A DNA stretch of 64,000 nucleotides from Streptomyces omiyaensis (GCF_014650895.1 NZ_BMVV01000030.1:1-64000); one strand, 5' to 3'. Numbered from the stretch's first letter, positions 7,743-16,403 are shown. Notes: generated from the sequence alone by a model not told the origin. Numbers and translations: made by a program.

Positions 7743-8483
7743 ATGGTCTGGATCCCGCTCCTCCTCGTCGCCTCCGTCGTGACCGCCGTCGCCTGCGTCC
7801 GGCTCTGCCGGGCGGCGATCGCCGCCGGCGGGCCCGGCGGCGGGGCGGCCGGGGAGGGCGAACTCACCCTGGGCGAGGCCGCGTTCCTCGCGGGCGGGCC
7901 GGGGCGGGTCACCGATCTGACGCTGGTCTCGATGCACCGGGCTCGCCGGCTGCTGCTCGCGCACACCGGCTGGGCCACGGTCGTCGACGCCTCCGGCGGC
8001 GGGGACGAGCTGGAGCGGGCGGTGCTCGGCGCGATCGGCCCGGAGGGGCAGGCGCCGGTGCCGCGGCTGCGTCCGGCGGTCGCCGCCGCCGGGTGCGTAC
8101 GCCGGATCGAGGAGGGGCTGGTGGAGCGGGGGCTCGCGGTGCCGGGGGCGGGGCGGCGGGAGGTCGCGGCCGGGCTGCGGGCGGTCGAGGGCGCGTTCCT
8201 GCTGGCCCTGGCGCTGGGGGCGGTCGCGGTGCCGCTGGTGTCCGCGGCGGAGCGGACGCAGGCCGTCGCCGGGTTCGTCCTGCCGCTGACGGCCTCGGGA
8301 CTCTGTCTGCTGCTCGGCCGGGCGGAGTCGTATCCGCGCAGCCGGTGGGCCTCGCACGCCGGTCAGCGCCTGCTGGCGGGGCTCTCGGCGGAGGATCCGC
8401 TCACCGCGCTCGCCACCCGGGGGCCCTCGGTCCTGGAGCCGGAGCTGCGGGCCGCGCTGGGGCGCCCGCCGGGGGTGCGGTGA
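7743..8483 (+). CDS. TIGR04222-type membrane protein, paralogue without Cys tail
   Basis: A 246-residue protein sharing the layout of its neighbour: an N-terminal membrane segment (MVWIPLLLVASVVTAVACV), the block EAAFLAGGPGRVTDLTLVSMH, and two later membrane segments near residues 150-195. It stops after the globular region at GRPPGVR, with no Gly/Ser/Cys tail. It is 45 bases from the Cys-tailed gene. It may form a heteromer with the tailed protein or act as an immunity- or scaffold-type partner; this is inference from paralogy and position. An in-frame ATG at 7707 is less likely because it lies upstream of the -10. Confidence 0.78.
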   Translation: MVWIPLLLVASVVTAVACVRLCRAAIAAGGPGGGAAGEGELTLGEAAFLAGGPGRVTDLTLVSMHRARRLLLAHTGWATVVDASGGGDELERAVLGAIGPEGQAPVPRLRPAVAAAGCVRRIEEGLVERGLAVPGAGRREVAAGLRAVEGAFLLALALGAVAVPLVSAAERTQAVAGFVLPLTASGLCLLLGRAESYPRSRWASHAGQRLLAGLSAEDPLTALATRGPSVLEPELRAALGRPPGVR

Positions 8484-8495
8484 GGAAGGGACGCC

Positions 8496-8523
8496 GGTGC
8501 GGCGCGCTCGCGCGCGCCGCACC
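8496..8523. terminator. Perfect 12-bp stem-loop between convergent genes
   Basis: Arm GGTGCGGCGCGC, loop TCGC, matching arm 8512-8523. No T-run, as usual in Streptomyces. It follows the MNIO operon. Confidence 0.7.
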
Positions 8524-8598
8524 CGGTGCCGGACCCGGTGTCGCTGGAGCGGCGGGCCATGGAGCGGCCGCCGTCTGATCTTCCGGGTCGAGGGGCGA

Positions 8599-8619
8599 AC
8601 CCCGGCTGGGAGCCGGGGT
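8599..8619. terminator. Stem-loop 3' of hemQ
   Basis: Nine-bp perfect arms ACCCCGGCT/AGCCGGGGT around GGG, just past the hemQ stop on the minus strand. With the previous hairpin it insulates the convergent pair. Confidence 0.6.
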
Positions 8620-8639
8620 GCCACCAGGTCGTGGGGCCG

Positions 8640-9353
8640 TCAGGCCAGGCCCGCCACCAGGTCCGCGACGCTCTTGCGGCGGCCGGTGTAGAAGGGGACC
8701 TCCTCGCGGACGTGCATCCGGGCCTCGGAGGCGCGCAGGTGGCGCATGAGGTCCACGATGCGGTGCAGCTCGTCGGCCTCGAAGGCGAGGAGCCACTCGT
8801 AGTCGCCGAGCGAGAAGGAGGCGACCGTGTTGGCCCGGACGTCCGGGTAGCCGCGGGCCATCTTGCCGTGGTCGGCGAGCATCCGGCGGCGGTCCTCGTC
8901 CGGCAGCAGGTACCAGTCGTAGGAGCGGACGAAGGGGTAGACCGAGACGTAGTCGCGGGGGGTCTCGTCGGCCAGGAAGGCCGGGATGTGCGACTTGTTG
9001 AACTCGGCGGGGCGGTGCAGCGCCATGTTGGACCAGACCGGCTCCAGAGCGCGGCCCAGCTCGGTCCGGCGGAAGAGGTTGTACGCCGTCTGGAGCTCGT
9101 CGCTCGTCTCGGCGTGCCACCAGATCATGACGTCGGCGTCGGCGCGCAGACCGGAGAGGTCGTACGTGCCGCGGACGGTGACGTCCTCCGCCGCAAGCTT
9201 GTCGAAGAGCTCCTGGACCTCGTCGGCGTAACCGGCTCGGTCGGCGGGCAGGACGTCGCGCAGCTTGAAGACGGACCACAGGGTGTAGCGGATGACCTCG
9301 TTGAGGTCCTTCGCCTTCTTACCGGCGTTCGGGATCTTTTCGGGCGCACTCAT
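8640..9353 (-). CDS. hemQ: Coproheme decarboxylase HemQ (ChdC)
   Basis: A 237-residue member of the chlorite dismutase-like family. Gram-positive and actinobacterial members convert coproheme III to protoheme b, the last step of the coproporphyrin-dependent heme pathway, using hydrogen peroxide. The conserved stretch VYPFVRSYDWYLLPDEDR contains the Tyr region used in the decarboxylation, and MIWWHAETSDELQ and YPDVRANTVASFSLGDYEWLLAFE are typical. Length matches the family. It follows the oxidase gene by 17 bases on the same strand, so the two late heme steps are co-transcribed; hemE lies 4 kb away. Confidence 0.95.
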   Translation of the reverse strand: MSAPEKIPNAGKKAKDLNEVIRYTLWSVFKLRDVLPADRAGYADEVQELFDKLAAEDVTVRGTYDLSGLRADADVMIWWHAETSDELQTAYNLFRRTELGRALEPVWSNMALHRPAEFNKSHIPAFLADETPRDYVSVYPFVRSYDWYLLPDEDRRRMLADHGKMARGYPDVRANTVASFSLGDYEWLLAFEADELHRIVDLMRHLRASEARMHVREEVPFYTGRRKSVADLVAGLA

Positions 9354-9370
9354 ACGCCTATTCTCGCCCG

Positions 9371-10843
9371 TCACGAGGAGTGCCCCGCACCGGGGTGCCC
9401 CGTTTCCGACGTGGCGATGATCTCGTCGGCGACCGCGTCGGCCGCGCGGTGCGCCGAGGCGACGCAGGCGGGGATGCCGACGCCGTCGTACGCGGCCCCC
9501 GCGAGGCGCAGGCCGGGCAGGCCGGCGAGGGCGGTGCGGGCCCGGGCGACCCGGTCCAGGTGGCCGACGGGGTACTGGGGCAGGCCGCCGGTCCAGCGGG
9601 TGACCGTGGTGGCGACGGGGCGGGCCGCGAGGCCGGTGGCGGCGCCGAGGTCCTTGAGGGAGGCGGCGACGAGGTCCTCGTCGTCGCGGTGGAGCCAGGT
9701 CTCCTCGCCGTGCCGGCCGACGGAGGTGCGGAGCACGAAGAGCTCGGGCGCGGCCTCGCCGACCCAGCGCCACTTCCGGCTGGAGAAGGTCGAGGCCTTG
9801 ATGGTGTGCCCGTCGACGGGCGGGACGAGGAAGCCGGAGCCCGGCAGGTCCGGCACGTCGGCGCGGCGGAAGGCGAAGGTCACCAGGGCCATCGAGGCGT
9901 ACGCGATCCCGTCGAGGAGCGCGGCGGCCGCGGGGGCGTGACCGGCGAGGAGGCCGGCGGCGACGGGGGCGGGGGCGGCGAGGACGACGGCGTCCGCGTC
10001 GAGCGTCCGCTCCGGGGTGACCACCCGCCAGCCGGTGCCGTCCCGGAGCAGGGCGGTGGCGGGGGTGCCGGTCAGGATCGTGCCTCCGGCGGCGCGGACG
10101 GCGTCGGCGACGGCACCGGGGAGGGTGCCGATGCCGCCGTCGAGGCCGGCGAAGGCGGCCCCGCCGAGGCCGGTGGCCGCGCCCGCCGCGTCGGCGGGGA
10201 CGGCCGCTCCGGCGGCCTGGACGGCCCGGACGGCGGCGGTGAGGGTGGGGTGGCGGCGGGCGGCCTCGAAGAGGGCGGGGACAGCGGCCCGCATCGAGAT
10301 GCGGTAGGCGTCGCCGGCGTAGACGCCGCCGAGGAGGGGCTCGACGAGCCGGTCGACGACCTCGCGGCCCATGCGCTCGGCGACGTACGCGCCGATCGCG
10401 GTGTCCTCTCCGAGCTCGGTGGGCGGGAGCTCCAGGTCGCGCCCGATCCGGCGCAGGGCCTCCTCGGAGAGGAGGCCGGCGACGGCCTCCGCGTCGCCGG
10501 GGACGCCCATGACGTGGCCCTTGGGCATGGGGACGAGACTGCCCCGGGACCAGACGGAGGCGGTGGTGGTGCCGGGGGGCCGGAGCCGGTCGCCGAGGCC
10601 GACGGCCCGGGCGAGGGCGACAGCCTCGGGGCGGCGGGCGAGCAGGGACTCGGCGCCGAGGTCCACGGGGGCGCCGGCGATCTCCCCGGCGAGGAGTTTG
10701 CCGCCGAGCCGGCCGCCGGCCTCCAGGAGGGTGACGCGCGCGCCGGCGGCGAGCAGCCGCAGGGCGGCGGAGAGGCCGGTGATGCCGCCGCCGACGACGA
10801 CGGCGTGCGGTCCGGCGTGGGGTCCCGTGGTGTCCGCGTTCAT
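9371..10843 (-). CDS. cgoX: Coproporphyrinogen III oxidase (CgoX/HemY-type, often annotated HemG)
   Basis: A 490-residue flavoprotein with an N-terminal dinucleotide fold AVVVGGGITGLSAALRLLAAG and the family features EAGGRLGGKLLAGEIAG, LGAESLLARRPEA and VEPLLGGVYAGDAYRISMRAAVP. In actinobacteria this enzyme oxidises coproporphyrinogen III to coproporphyrin III, before iron insertion and HemQ. Many databases call it protoporphyrinogen oxidase. It is the first gene of the cgoX-hemQ pair and faces the divergent DUF4349 lipoprotein gene across 136 bases that should hold both promoters. Confidence 0.93.
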   Translation of the reverse strand: MNADTTGPHAGPHAVVVGGGITGLSAALRLLAAGARVTLLEAGGRLGGKLLAGEIAGAPVDLGAESLLARRPEAVALARAVGLGDRLRPPGTTTASVWSRGSLVPMPKGHVMGVPGDAEAVAGLLSEEALRRIGRDLELPPTELGEDTAIGAYVAERMGREVVDRLVEPLLGGVYAGDAYRISMRAAVPALFEAARRHPTLTAAVRAVQAAGAAVPADAAGAATGLGGAAFAGLDGGIGTLPGAVADAVRAAGGTILTGTPATALLRDGTGWRVVTPERTLDADAVVLAAPAPVAAGLLAGHAPAAAALLDGIAYASMALVTFAFRRADVPDLPGSGFLVPPVDGHTIKASTFSSRKWRWVGEAAPELFVLRTSVGRHGEETWLHRDDEDLVAASLKDLGAATGLAARPVATTVTRWTGGLPQYPVGHLDRVARARTALAGLPGLRLAGAAYDGVGIPACVASAHRAADAVADEIIATSETGHPGAGHSS

Positions 10844-10979
10844 GGGACCACTCTCTCAAATCGCCCGCGCGTCCCGTTCCGAGGCCGGAACGTGACCGCA
10901 TCGCTACCGCGCGGCGCAAACCGGGAGCGGGTCCCGGACGTCCTAGGGACATCACTTCCGGCGACCCTGGGGGGTTTCG

Positions 10980-12053
10980 GTGCGCACGACGGTCAGGACG
11001 AGCGGGACGGGCAGGGCGGGCGGGGCGGCCCGGCGGCGGAGGGCGGGGGCGGCGCTGCTGCTCGCCGCCTCGGTGGCGCTGACGGCGGGCTGCGGCGGCG
11101 CCCCGGACTCGACCGCCGGGAGCAAGAGCGCCGCGGCGGCGGACGAGGCGGCCGGCGCGGCGCGGCAGGACACGCCGGGCGGCGCCACCGGCGGGTCGGG
11201 CTCCGGGTCGGCCGGCGCGAAGGGGGACGCGGCGGCACCGGCGTCGAAGGCGCCGGCCGTCCAGCACGTGATCCGCACGGCCTCGCTCTCGGTGGAGGTC
11301 GACCGGGTGGCGCCGACCGCCGACCGGGTGCGGGCGGTGGTGTCCGGGGCGGGCGGCCGGGTGGAGTCCGAGACGACCGAGCGCGTCGACGACCGGTACG
11401 GCGCCTCGACGATGGTGCTGCGGGTGCCGCAGGACCGGTACGACCGGGTCCTCTCCGAGCTGGCGGGCACCGGGAAGCTGCTCTCCCGCAAGGCGGAGGC
11501 GCAGGACGTCACCGACCAGGTGGTGGACGTGCAGAGCCGGATCGCCACCCAGCGGGCGAGCGTGGCGCGGGTGCGGGCGCTGATGGACCGGGCCGAGCGG
11601 CTGGGCGACGTGGTGACCCTGGAGGGCGAGCTGAGCCGCCGGCAGGCGGACCTGGAGGCACTGCTGGCGCAGCAGGCCTCACTGAAGGACCGGACCTCGC
11701 TGGCGACGATCACGCTGAACCTGCACGAGAAGGAGCGGGCCGCCGTCGAGGGCGGAGAGACCGAGGAGGGCAGGCCGGGACTCGGGGAGGCGCTCGGCGG
11801 CGGCTGGAGCGCGCTCGTCGCCGTGGTGGCGTGGGTCCTGGTGGTCCTCGCGGCGCTCGCGCCGTGGCTGGTGGTGGCCGCGGCGGCGTACGCGGTGTGG
11901 CGGTGGGTGGTGCGTCCGCGCCTCCGGGCCCGTGCGGCCGTCGCGGCGCCCCGGCCCGCGCCCGTTCCCGTACCGGGGCAGGGGGGCCGGACGAACGCGG
12001 CGGGGCTGCCGCTGCCCGACGCGGAGCCGGACGGGGGGACCCCGGCCCCGTAG
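10980..12053 (+). CDS. DUF4349 lipoprotein with C-terminal membrane segment
   Basis: A signal sequence ends in the lipobox LTAGC (Cys 38). A Ser/Gly/Ala linker follows to about residue 85. The DUF4349 domain (about 90-250) contains HVIRTASLSVEV, a beta region and a long coiled-coil-like helix (QSRIATQRASVARVRALMDRAERLGDVVTLEGELSRRQADLEAL is the region, positions about 180-225). A strong membrane segment lies near residues 275-305, with a basic cytoplasmic tail. The protein is thus lipid-anchored outside and crosses the membrane. DUF4349 has no established function; envelope stress or signalling has been suggested. The flavoprotein gene follows after nine bases. Confidence 0.85.
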   Translation: MRTTVRTSGTGRAGGAARRRRAGAALLLAASVALTAGCGGAPDSTAGSKSAAAADEAAGAARQDTPGGATGGSGSGSAGAKGDAAAPASKAPAVQHVIRTASLSVEVDRVAPTADRVRAVVSGAGGRVESETTERVDDRYGASTMVLRVPQDRYDRVLSELAGTGKLLSRKAEAQDVTDQVVDVQSRIATQRASVARVRALMDRAERLGDVVTLEGELSRRQADLEALLAQQASLKDRTSLATITLNLHEKERAAVEGGETEEGRPGLGEALGGGWSALVAVVAWVLVVLAALAPWLVVAAAAYAVWRWVVRPRLRARAAVAAPRPAPVPVPGQGGRTNAAGLPLPDAEPDGGTPAP

Positions 12054-12062
12054 CGTGGGCGC

Positions 12063-13436
12063 ATGAGCGAACGACTGGTGATCATCGGCGGCGACGCGGC
12101 GGGCATGTCCGCCGCGTCGCAGGCGCGCAGGCTCAGGGGACCCGGGGAGCTGGAGATCACGGCCTTCGAACGGGGCCGCTTCTCCTCGTACTCGGCCTGC
12201 GGCATCCCGTACTGGGTCGGCGGGGACGTCGCCGGGCGCGACGAGCTGATCGCCCGCTCCCCCGAGGAACACCGGGCGCGCGGGATCGACCTGCGGACGC
12301 GGACCGAGGTGACGGAGATCGACCTCGCCGGGCAGCGGGTTCTGGCCAGGGACCTGGCGGCCGGCACGGAGACGTGGACGGGCTTCGACAAGCTGGTCGT
12401 CGCGACCGGGGCGCGGCCCGCCCGGCCGGCGGTGCCCGGGATCGACGCGGCGGGCGTGCACGGCGTGCAGACGCTGGAGGACGGGCAGGCGCTGCTCGAC
12501 TCGCTGGCCGGGACGGCGGGGCGCCGCGCGGTGGTCGTCGGCGCCGGGTACATCGGCGTGGAGATGGCCGAGGCGCTGCTGAACCGGGGCTACGAGGTGA
12601 CGGTCCTCAACCGGGGCGAGCAGCCGATGTCCACGCTCGACCCGGACATGGGCCGACTGGTGCACGCGGCGATGGACGGGCTGGGGATCCGGACGGTCGG
12701 CTCGGCGGCGGTGCGGGAGATCCTCACGGGGGACGAGGGGCGGGTCCGGGCGGTGGTCACGGACGACGGCACGTACCCGGCGGACGTGGTGGTGCTCGGG
12801 ACCGGCGTGGTGCCGGAGACCTCGCTGGCGAAGACGGCGGGGCTGCCGCTCGGGACGCACGGCGGGCTGCTGACGGACCTGGCGATGCGGGTGCGGGGGC
12901 AGGAGAACGTGTGGGCCGGCGGCGACTGCGTGGAGGTCCTGGACCTGGTGTCGAACCGGGAGCGGCACGTGCCGCTGGGCACCCACGCCAACAAGCAGGG
13001 ACAGGTCATCGGCTCGAACGTGGGCGGCGACTACGCGACCTTCCCCGGGGTGGTGGGGACGGCCGTGTCCAAGGTGTGCGACCTGGAGATCGCCAGGACC
13101 GGGCTGCGGGAGAAGGACGCCCGGGAGGTGGGACTGCGGTACGTGACGGTGACCGTGGAGTCGACGAGCCGGGCCGGCTACTACCCGGGGGCGGCGCCGA
13201 TGACGGTGAAGATGCTCGCCGAGAAGCGGACCGGGCGGCTGCTCGGGGTGCAGATCGTGGGCCGGGAGGGCGCGGCGAAGCGGGTGGACGTCGCCGCGGT
13301 GGCGCTGACCGCCGGGATGACGGTGGAGCGGATGGCGGCGCTGGACCTGGGGTACGCGCCGCCGTTCTCGCCGGTGTGGGACCCGGTGCTGATCGCGGCC
13401 CGCAAGGCGGTGGCGGCGGTGCGGGCGGCGGGCTGA
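12063..13436 (+). CDS. FAD-dependent pyridine nucleotide-disulfide oxidoreductase, CoA-disulfide reductase/NADH oxidase type
   Basis: A 457-residue single-Cys member of the family. The FAD fold is IIGGDAAGMSAASQARR, the active-site motif is SYSACGIPYWVGG (Cys 46), the NAD(P) fold is AVVVGAGYIGVEMAEALL, and VWAGGDCVEV is the second FAD motif. The C-terminal dimerisation domain (about 320-440) is complete. The family reduces CoA or other low-molecular-weight disulfides, or oxygen, with NAD(P)H; the lone redox Cys favours a CoA-disulfide reductase-type or NADH-oxidase reaction. The exact substrate cannot be assigned. The short gap to the DUF4349 gene suggests an operon. Confidence 0.87.
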   Translation: MSERLVIIGGDAAGMSAASQARRLRGPGELEITAFERGRFSSYSACGIPYWVGGDVAGRDELIARSPEEHRARGIDLRTRTEVTEIDLAGQRVLARDLAAGTETWTGFDKLVVATGARPARPAVPGIDAAGVHGVQTLEDGQALLDSLAGTAGRRAVVVGAGYIGVEMAEALLNRGYEVTVLNRGEQPMSTLDPDMGRLVHAAMDGLGIRTVGSAAVREILTGDEGRVRAVVTDDGTYPADVVVLGTGVVPETSLAKTAGLPLGTHGGLLTDLAMRVRGQENVWAGGDCVEVLDLVSNRERHVPLGTHANKQGQVIGSNVGGDYATFPGVVGTAVSKVCDLEIARTGLREKDAREVGLRYVTVTVESTSRAGYYPGAAPMTVKMLAEKRTGRLLGVQIVGREGAAKRVDVAAVALTAGMTVERMAALDLGYAPPFSPVWDPVLIAARKAVAAVRAAG

Positions 13437-13501
13437 CCCCGCCGCCCGCACCGTCCGTGCCCTGCCCGCCCTGCGCGCCCTGCGTGCCGTGCGGCGGGGC
13501 G

Positions 13502-14578
13502 TCAGACCGCCGTGCGCTCGTGGACGTGGGCGACGAGGCGGGTGAGGGCGTCGGGGTCCATCGAGGGCATGACGCCGTGGCCCAGGTTGAAGACGTGCCC
13601 CTCCAGGCCCTTCGCGGCGGCCAGGACCTCGTCGGCCTTGGCCTCGACGACCTCGGTGGAGGCGAAGAGGACGGCCGGGTCCAGGTTGCCCTGGAGGGCC
13701 TTGCCGGGGCCGACGCGGCGGGCGGCCTCGTCGAGCGGGACGCGCCAGTCGACGCCGACGACGTCGGCGCCCGCCTCGCCCATGAGGCCGAGGAGCTCGC
13801 CGGTGCCGACGCCGAAGTGGATGCGCGGGACGCCGTGGCCGGCGACCGCGTCGAAGACCTTGGCGGAGGCCGGGAGGACCGAGCGGCGGTAGTCGGCGGG
13901 GGCGAGGGCGCCGACCCAGGAGTCGAAGAGCTGGACGGCGGAGGCGCCGGCCTCGATCTGCACCTTCAGGAAGGCGGAGGTGATCCCGGCGAGGCGGTCG
14001 AGCAGGTCGGCCCAGAGCTGCGGGTCGCCGTACATCATCGCCTTGGTGCGCTCGTGGCTGCGGGACGGGCCGCCCTCGACGAGGTAGCTCGCGAGGGTGA
14101 AGGGCGCGCCGGCGAAGCCGATCAGCGGGGTGTCGCCGAGCTCCTCGGTGAGCATGCCGATGGCCTCGGTGACGTAGTGGACGTCGTCCGGGGTGAGGTC
14201 GCGCAGCCGGTCGAGGTCGGCGCGGGTGCGGATCGGGTCGGCGACGACGGGGCCCACGCCGGGCTTGATGTCGAGGTCCAGGCCGATGGCCTTGAGGGGG
14301 ACGACGATGTCGCTGAAGTAGATCGCGGCGTCGACCTTGTGGCGGCGGACGGGCTGGAGCGTGATCTCGGTGACCAGCTCGGGCCGCATGCACGACTCCA
14401 GCATGGGGATGCCCTCGCGCACCTTCAGGTACTCGGGGAGGGACCGCCCCGCCTGCCGCATGAACCAGACGGGGGTGTGGGGCACGGGCTCGCGCCGGCA
14501 CGCCTTGAGGAACGCGGAGTCGTGCGTCCGCGACTGCTGCTTCGTCTGCTGGCCCGTCGGGCTGTCCATGGCACTCAC
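13502..14578 (-). CDS. hemE: Uroporphyrinogen decarboxylase
   Basis: The enzyme decarboxylates the four acetate side chains of uroporphyrinogen III to give coproporphyrinogen III, feeding the oxidase and HemQ encoded nearby. Diagnostic sequences are PVWFMRQAGRSLPEY (PxWxMRQAGR), YFSDIVVPLKAIG with the catalytic Asp, GFAGAPFTLASYLVEGG and NLGHGVMPSMDP. Length (355-358) is normal. GTG at 14578 (VSAMDSP) is chosen because I remember homologues starting MSA; the ATG at 14569 is three codons inside. It is transcribed divergently from DUF3000 and convergently with the flavoprotein. Confidence 0.95.
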   Translation of the reverse strand: MSAMDSPTGQQTKQQSRTHDSAFLKACRREPVPHTPVWFMRQAGRSLPEYLKVREGIPMLESCMRPELVTEITLQPVRRHKVDAAIYFSDIVVPLKAIGLDLDIKPGVGPVVADPIRTRADLDRLRDLTPDDVHYVTEAIGMLTEELGDTPLIGFAGAPFTLASYLVEGGPSRSHERTKAMMYGDPQLWADLLDRLAGITSAFLKVQIEAGASAVQLFDSWVGALAPADYRRSVLPASAKVFDAVAGHGVPRIHFGVGTGELLGLMGEAGADVVGVDWRVPLDEAARRVGPGKALQGNLDPAVLFASTEVVEAKADEVLAAAKGLEGHVFNLGHGVMPSMDPDALTRLVAHVHERTAV

Positions 14579-14668
14579 GCCCAAATCTTCGCATGTGACC
14601 GGAAGCCACTCGTGCCGGGCGGGTGTCTCTCCCCGCATGGCGGCCCCGTTCCGCCTACTCTTCCCCGC

Positions 14669-15391
14669 ATGGCTGCGGCTCAGGGACATTTTTCCGATCA
14701 TTCCGACGGCGTGCGAGGGACGGGCGACAAGGCGGACAGTACGGCGGGGACCCCGGTGCCGGCGGCGTTCCGGCGGGCGGTGGACGCCCTGCGGACGGCA
14801 CGGCTGCGGTCCGAGATGGAGGTCGAGCCGACCCGCCCGCCGCAGCGGCTCGCGCCGTACGCGTACGCGGTGGAGGCGGCGGTCGTCGACGGCGAGGAAG
14901 ACCTCGCGGACGGGCGCCTGGTGCTGCTGCACGACCCGGCGGGGCACGAGGCCTGGAAGGGCACCTTCCGGCTGGTGACGCTGGTGCGGGCGGAGCTGGA
15001 GCCGGAGATGGCGGCGGACCCGCTGCTGCCGGAGGTGTGCTGGTCCTGGCTGACCGGGGCCCTGGAGGCGCGGGGGCTCGCGTACGGGGAGGCGAGCGGG
15101 ACCGTGACGATGGCGGGCTCGCACTACTTCGGGGGACTCGCGGAGCGCCGGCCGGCCACCCAGATCGAGATCCGGGCGTCCTGGACGCCCCGGGAGGGGA
15201 CCGGTGGGGTCCCGGACACCGCCGCGCACCTGGCGGCCTGGTCCGACCTGCTGTGCCAGATCGCGGGGCTGCCGCCGGCGCCGGCCGATCCGCCGGGGGC
15301 GCACGGCCCCGCGGCGGCGGGTCCGGCGGGGACGGTGTCGGGCGCGGGGGTCGTCTCGCTGCCCCAGCGGCGGGGGCCGCAGGGGGCCTGA
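14669..15391 (+). CDS. DUF3000 domain protein
   Basis: A 240-residue actinobacterial protein. The conserved body (about residues 30-195) includes RRAVDALRTARLRSEMEVEPTRPPQRLAPYAYA, GRLVLLHDPAGHEAWKGTFRLVTLVRAELEPEM and CWSWLTGALEARG (listed as segments near residues 32-64, 80-110 and 118-130). It is a conserved divergent partner of hemE. No catalytic motif is visible and its role is unknown. TACTCT lies seven bases before the ATG, a plausible -10 for a leaderless transcript. Confidence 0.85.
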   Translation: MAAAQGHFSDHSDGVRGTGDKADSTAGTPVPAAFRRAVDALRTARLRSEMEVEPTRPPQRLAPYAYAVEAAVVDGEEDLADGRLVLLHDPAGHEAWKGTFRLVTLVRAELEPEMAADPLLPEVCWSWLTGALEARGLAYGEASGTVTMAGSHYFGGLAERRPATQIEIRASWTPREGTGGVPDTAAHLAAWSDLLCQIAGLPPAPADPPGAHGPAAAGPAGTVSGAGVVSLPQRRGPQGA

Positions 15392-15437
15392 GTCCCGTCC
15401 GGACAGGTGTGCGCGAGGGGCCCCTCAGGGGGCCCTT

Positions 15438-15473
15438 CCCTCATTCGTACGGGGTCCCCCGTGGGAGTGAGGG
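15438..15473 (+). terminator. Stem-loop after DUF3000
   Basis: Outer arms CCCTCA/TGAGGG, symmetrical 5-base internal loops, inner arms ACGGGG/CCCCGT. Downstream, 15490-15669 holds an AT-richer stretch (around 15510-15560) that is the likely promoter region for the response regulator, and no gene. Confidence 0.5.
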
Positions 15474-15669
15474 AACGGGGGCCGCTCGTAGGATGATCGA
15501 TCGCGCGTCCGAATTGCCCTAATTGTTACTCACTAAATCGTGATCTTTCCCTAAAGGCGGGCGGCCCCTCTGCCGAAAGAGTCATTGACCCCTTCGGCAG
15601 CGGGGGTCCACCCCCGGCTTCTTCCCCGAGCCGACTCCGTCCCCCTCCCCTTCAGCCTCAGGAGGCCGA

Positions 15670-16335
15670 GTGTCCGTTCTGCTCGAGCAGCCCGCCAGCC
15701 TGGTCGCCTACCGCCCGAACAAGCCGACGGCCATGGTCGTCGTGGCCGACCCGCGCGTCCGCTCCACCGTCACCCGCCACCTGTGGGCGCTCGGCGTGCG
15801 GGACGTGATCGAGGCGTCGTCCATCGCGGAGGCCCGCCCCCGCGTCGGCAACCCGCGCGACATCTGCGTGGCCGACGTCCACCTTCCCGACGGCAGCGGC
15901 CTCACCCTGCTGTCCGAGACCCGCGCCGCCGGCTGGCCCAACGGCCTCGCCCTCTCGGCCGCCGACGACATCGGCGCGGTGCGCAACGCGCTCGCCGGCG
16001 GCGTGAAGGGCTACGTCGTCACCGGCACGCGGACCAACATCGGCCACCCGACGCGCCCCGGCGCCGCGCCCATCGGCGCCGCGGCCGCGCGGCTCGGCCA
16101 CCGCCGCCCCCCGGGTGCCCCGAGCCACCCGGGCGGCTACCGCGAGCTCTCCGGCCGCGAGGTCGAGGTGCTCCGCCTCGTCGCCGAGGGCCAGTCCAAC
16201 AAGGCCATCGGCGTCTCCATGGGGCTCTCGGCGCTCACCGTGAAGAGCCACCTCGCCCGGATCGCCCGCAAGCTGGGCACCGGCGACCGGGCCGGCATGG
16301 TCGCCGTCGCCCTGCGGACCGGGATCATCCACTGA
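15670..16335 (+). CDS. LuxR/NarL-family response regulator (orphan)
   Basis: Residues 20-125 form a receiver-like domain with candidate phosphoacceptor Asp69 in CVADVHLPDGSG and Lys in GVKGYVVTG; the acidic pair is reduced to one Asp (VVVADPRV), so it may be only partly phosphorylation-dependent. Residues 155-215 are a LuxR HTH (LSGREVEVLRLVAEGQSNKAIGVSMG, then TVKSHLARIARKLG, given as segments). No sensor kinase gene is adjacent. AGGAGG lies five bases before the GTG. The regulated genes are unknown; the downstream neighbour RNase D has its own promoter. Confidence 0.87.
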   Translation: MSVLLEQPASLVAYRPNKPTAMVVVADPRVRSTVTRHLWALGVRDVIEASSIAEARPRVGNPRDICVADVHLPDGSGLTLLSETRAAGWPNGLALSAADDIGAVRNALAGGVKGYVVTGTRTNIGHPTRPGAAPIGAAAARLGHRRPPGAPSHPGGYRELSGREVEVLRLVAEGQSNKAIGVSMGLSALTVKSHLARIARKLGTGDRAGMVAVALRTGIIH

Positions 16336-16358
16336 CTCCGGTCGACGGAAGGGCCGCG

Positions 16359-16386
16359 CCTGTCGACGGAACGTTCCGTCGGCAGG
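16359..16386. promoter_or_regulatory. Long palindrome upstream of rnd, terminator or operator
   Basis: CGACGGAACGTTCCGTCG (16364-16381) is a perfect 18-bp palindrome, extended by CCTG/CAGG pairs to 14 bp per arm. GTCGACGGAA occurs at 16341-16350 and 16362-16371, exactly 21 bp apart. It may terminate the response regulator gene, or be a binding site close to the rnd promoter. Confidence 0.6.
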
Positions 16387-16403
16387 CGCTTGCCGTCGGC
16401 GGA

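Noticed and set aside
13437..13501. Terminator between the flavoprotein and hemE
   Set aside because: CCCCGCCGC and GCGGCGGGG could pair, but the loop is about 45 bases of CCTG-rich sequence, so I do not call it.
9380..15391. A 2003-codon open frame on the plus strand
   Set aside because: It runs antisense to cgoX and hemE and out of frame with two other genes; its long length is a product of GC-rich codon bias. Only its last part is the DUF3000 gene.
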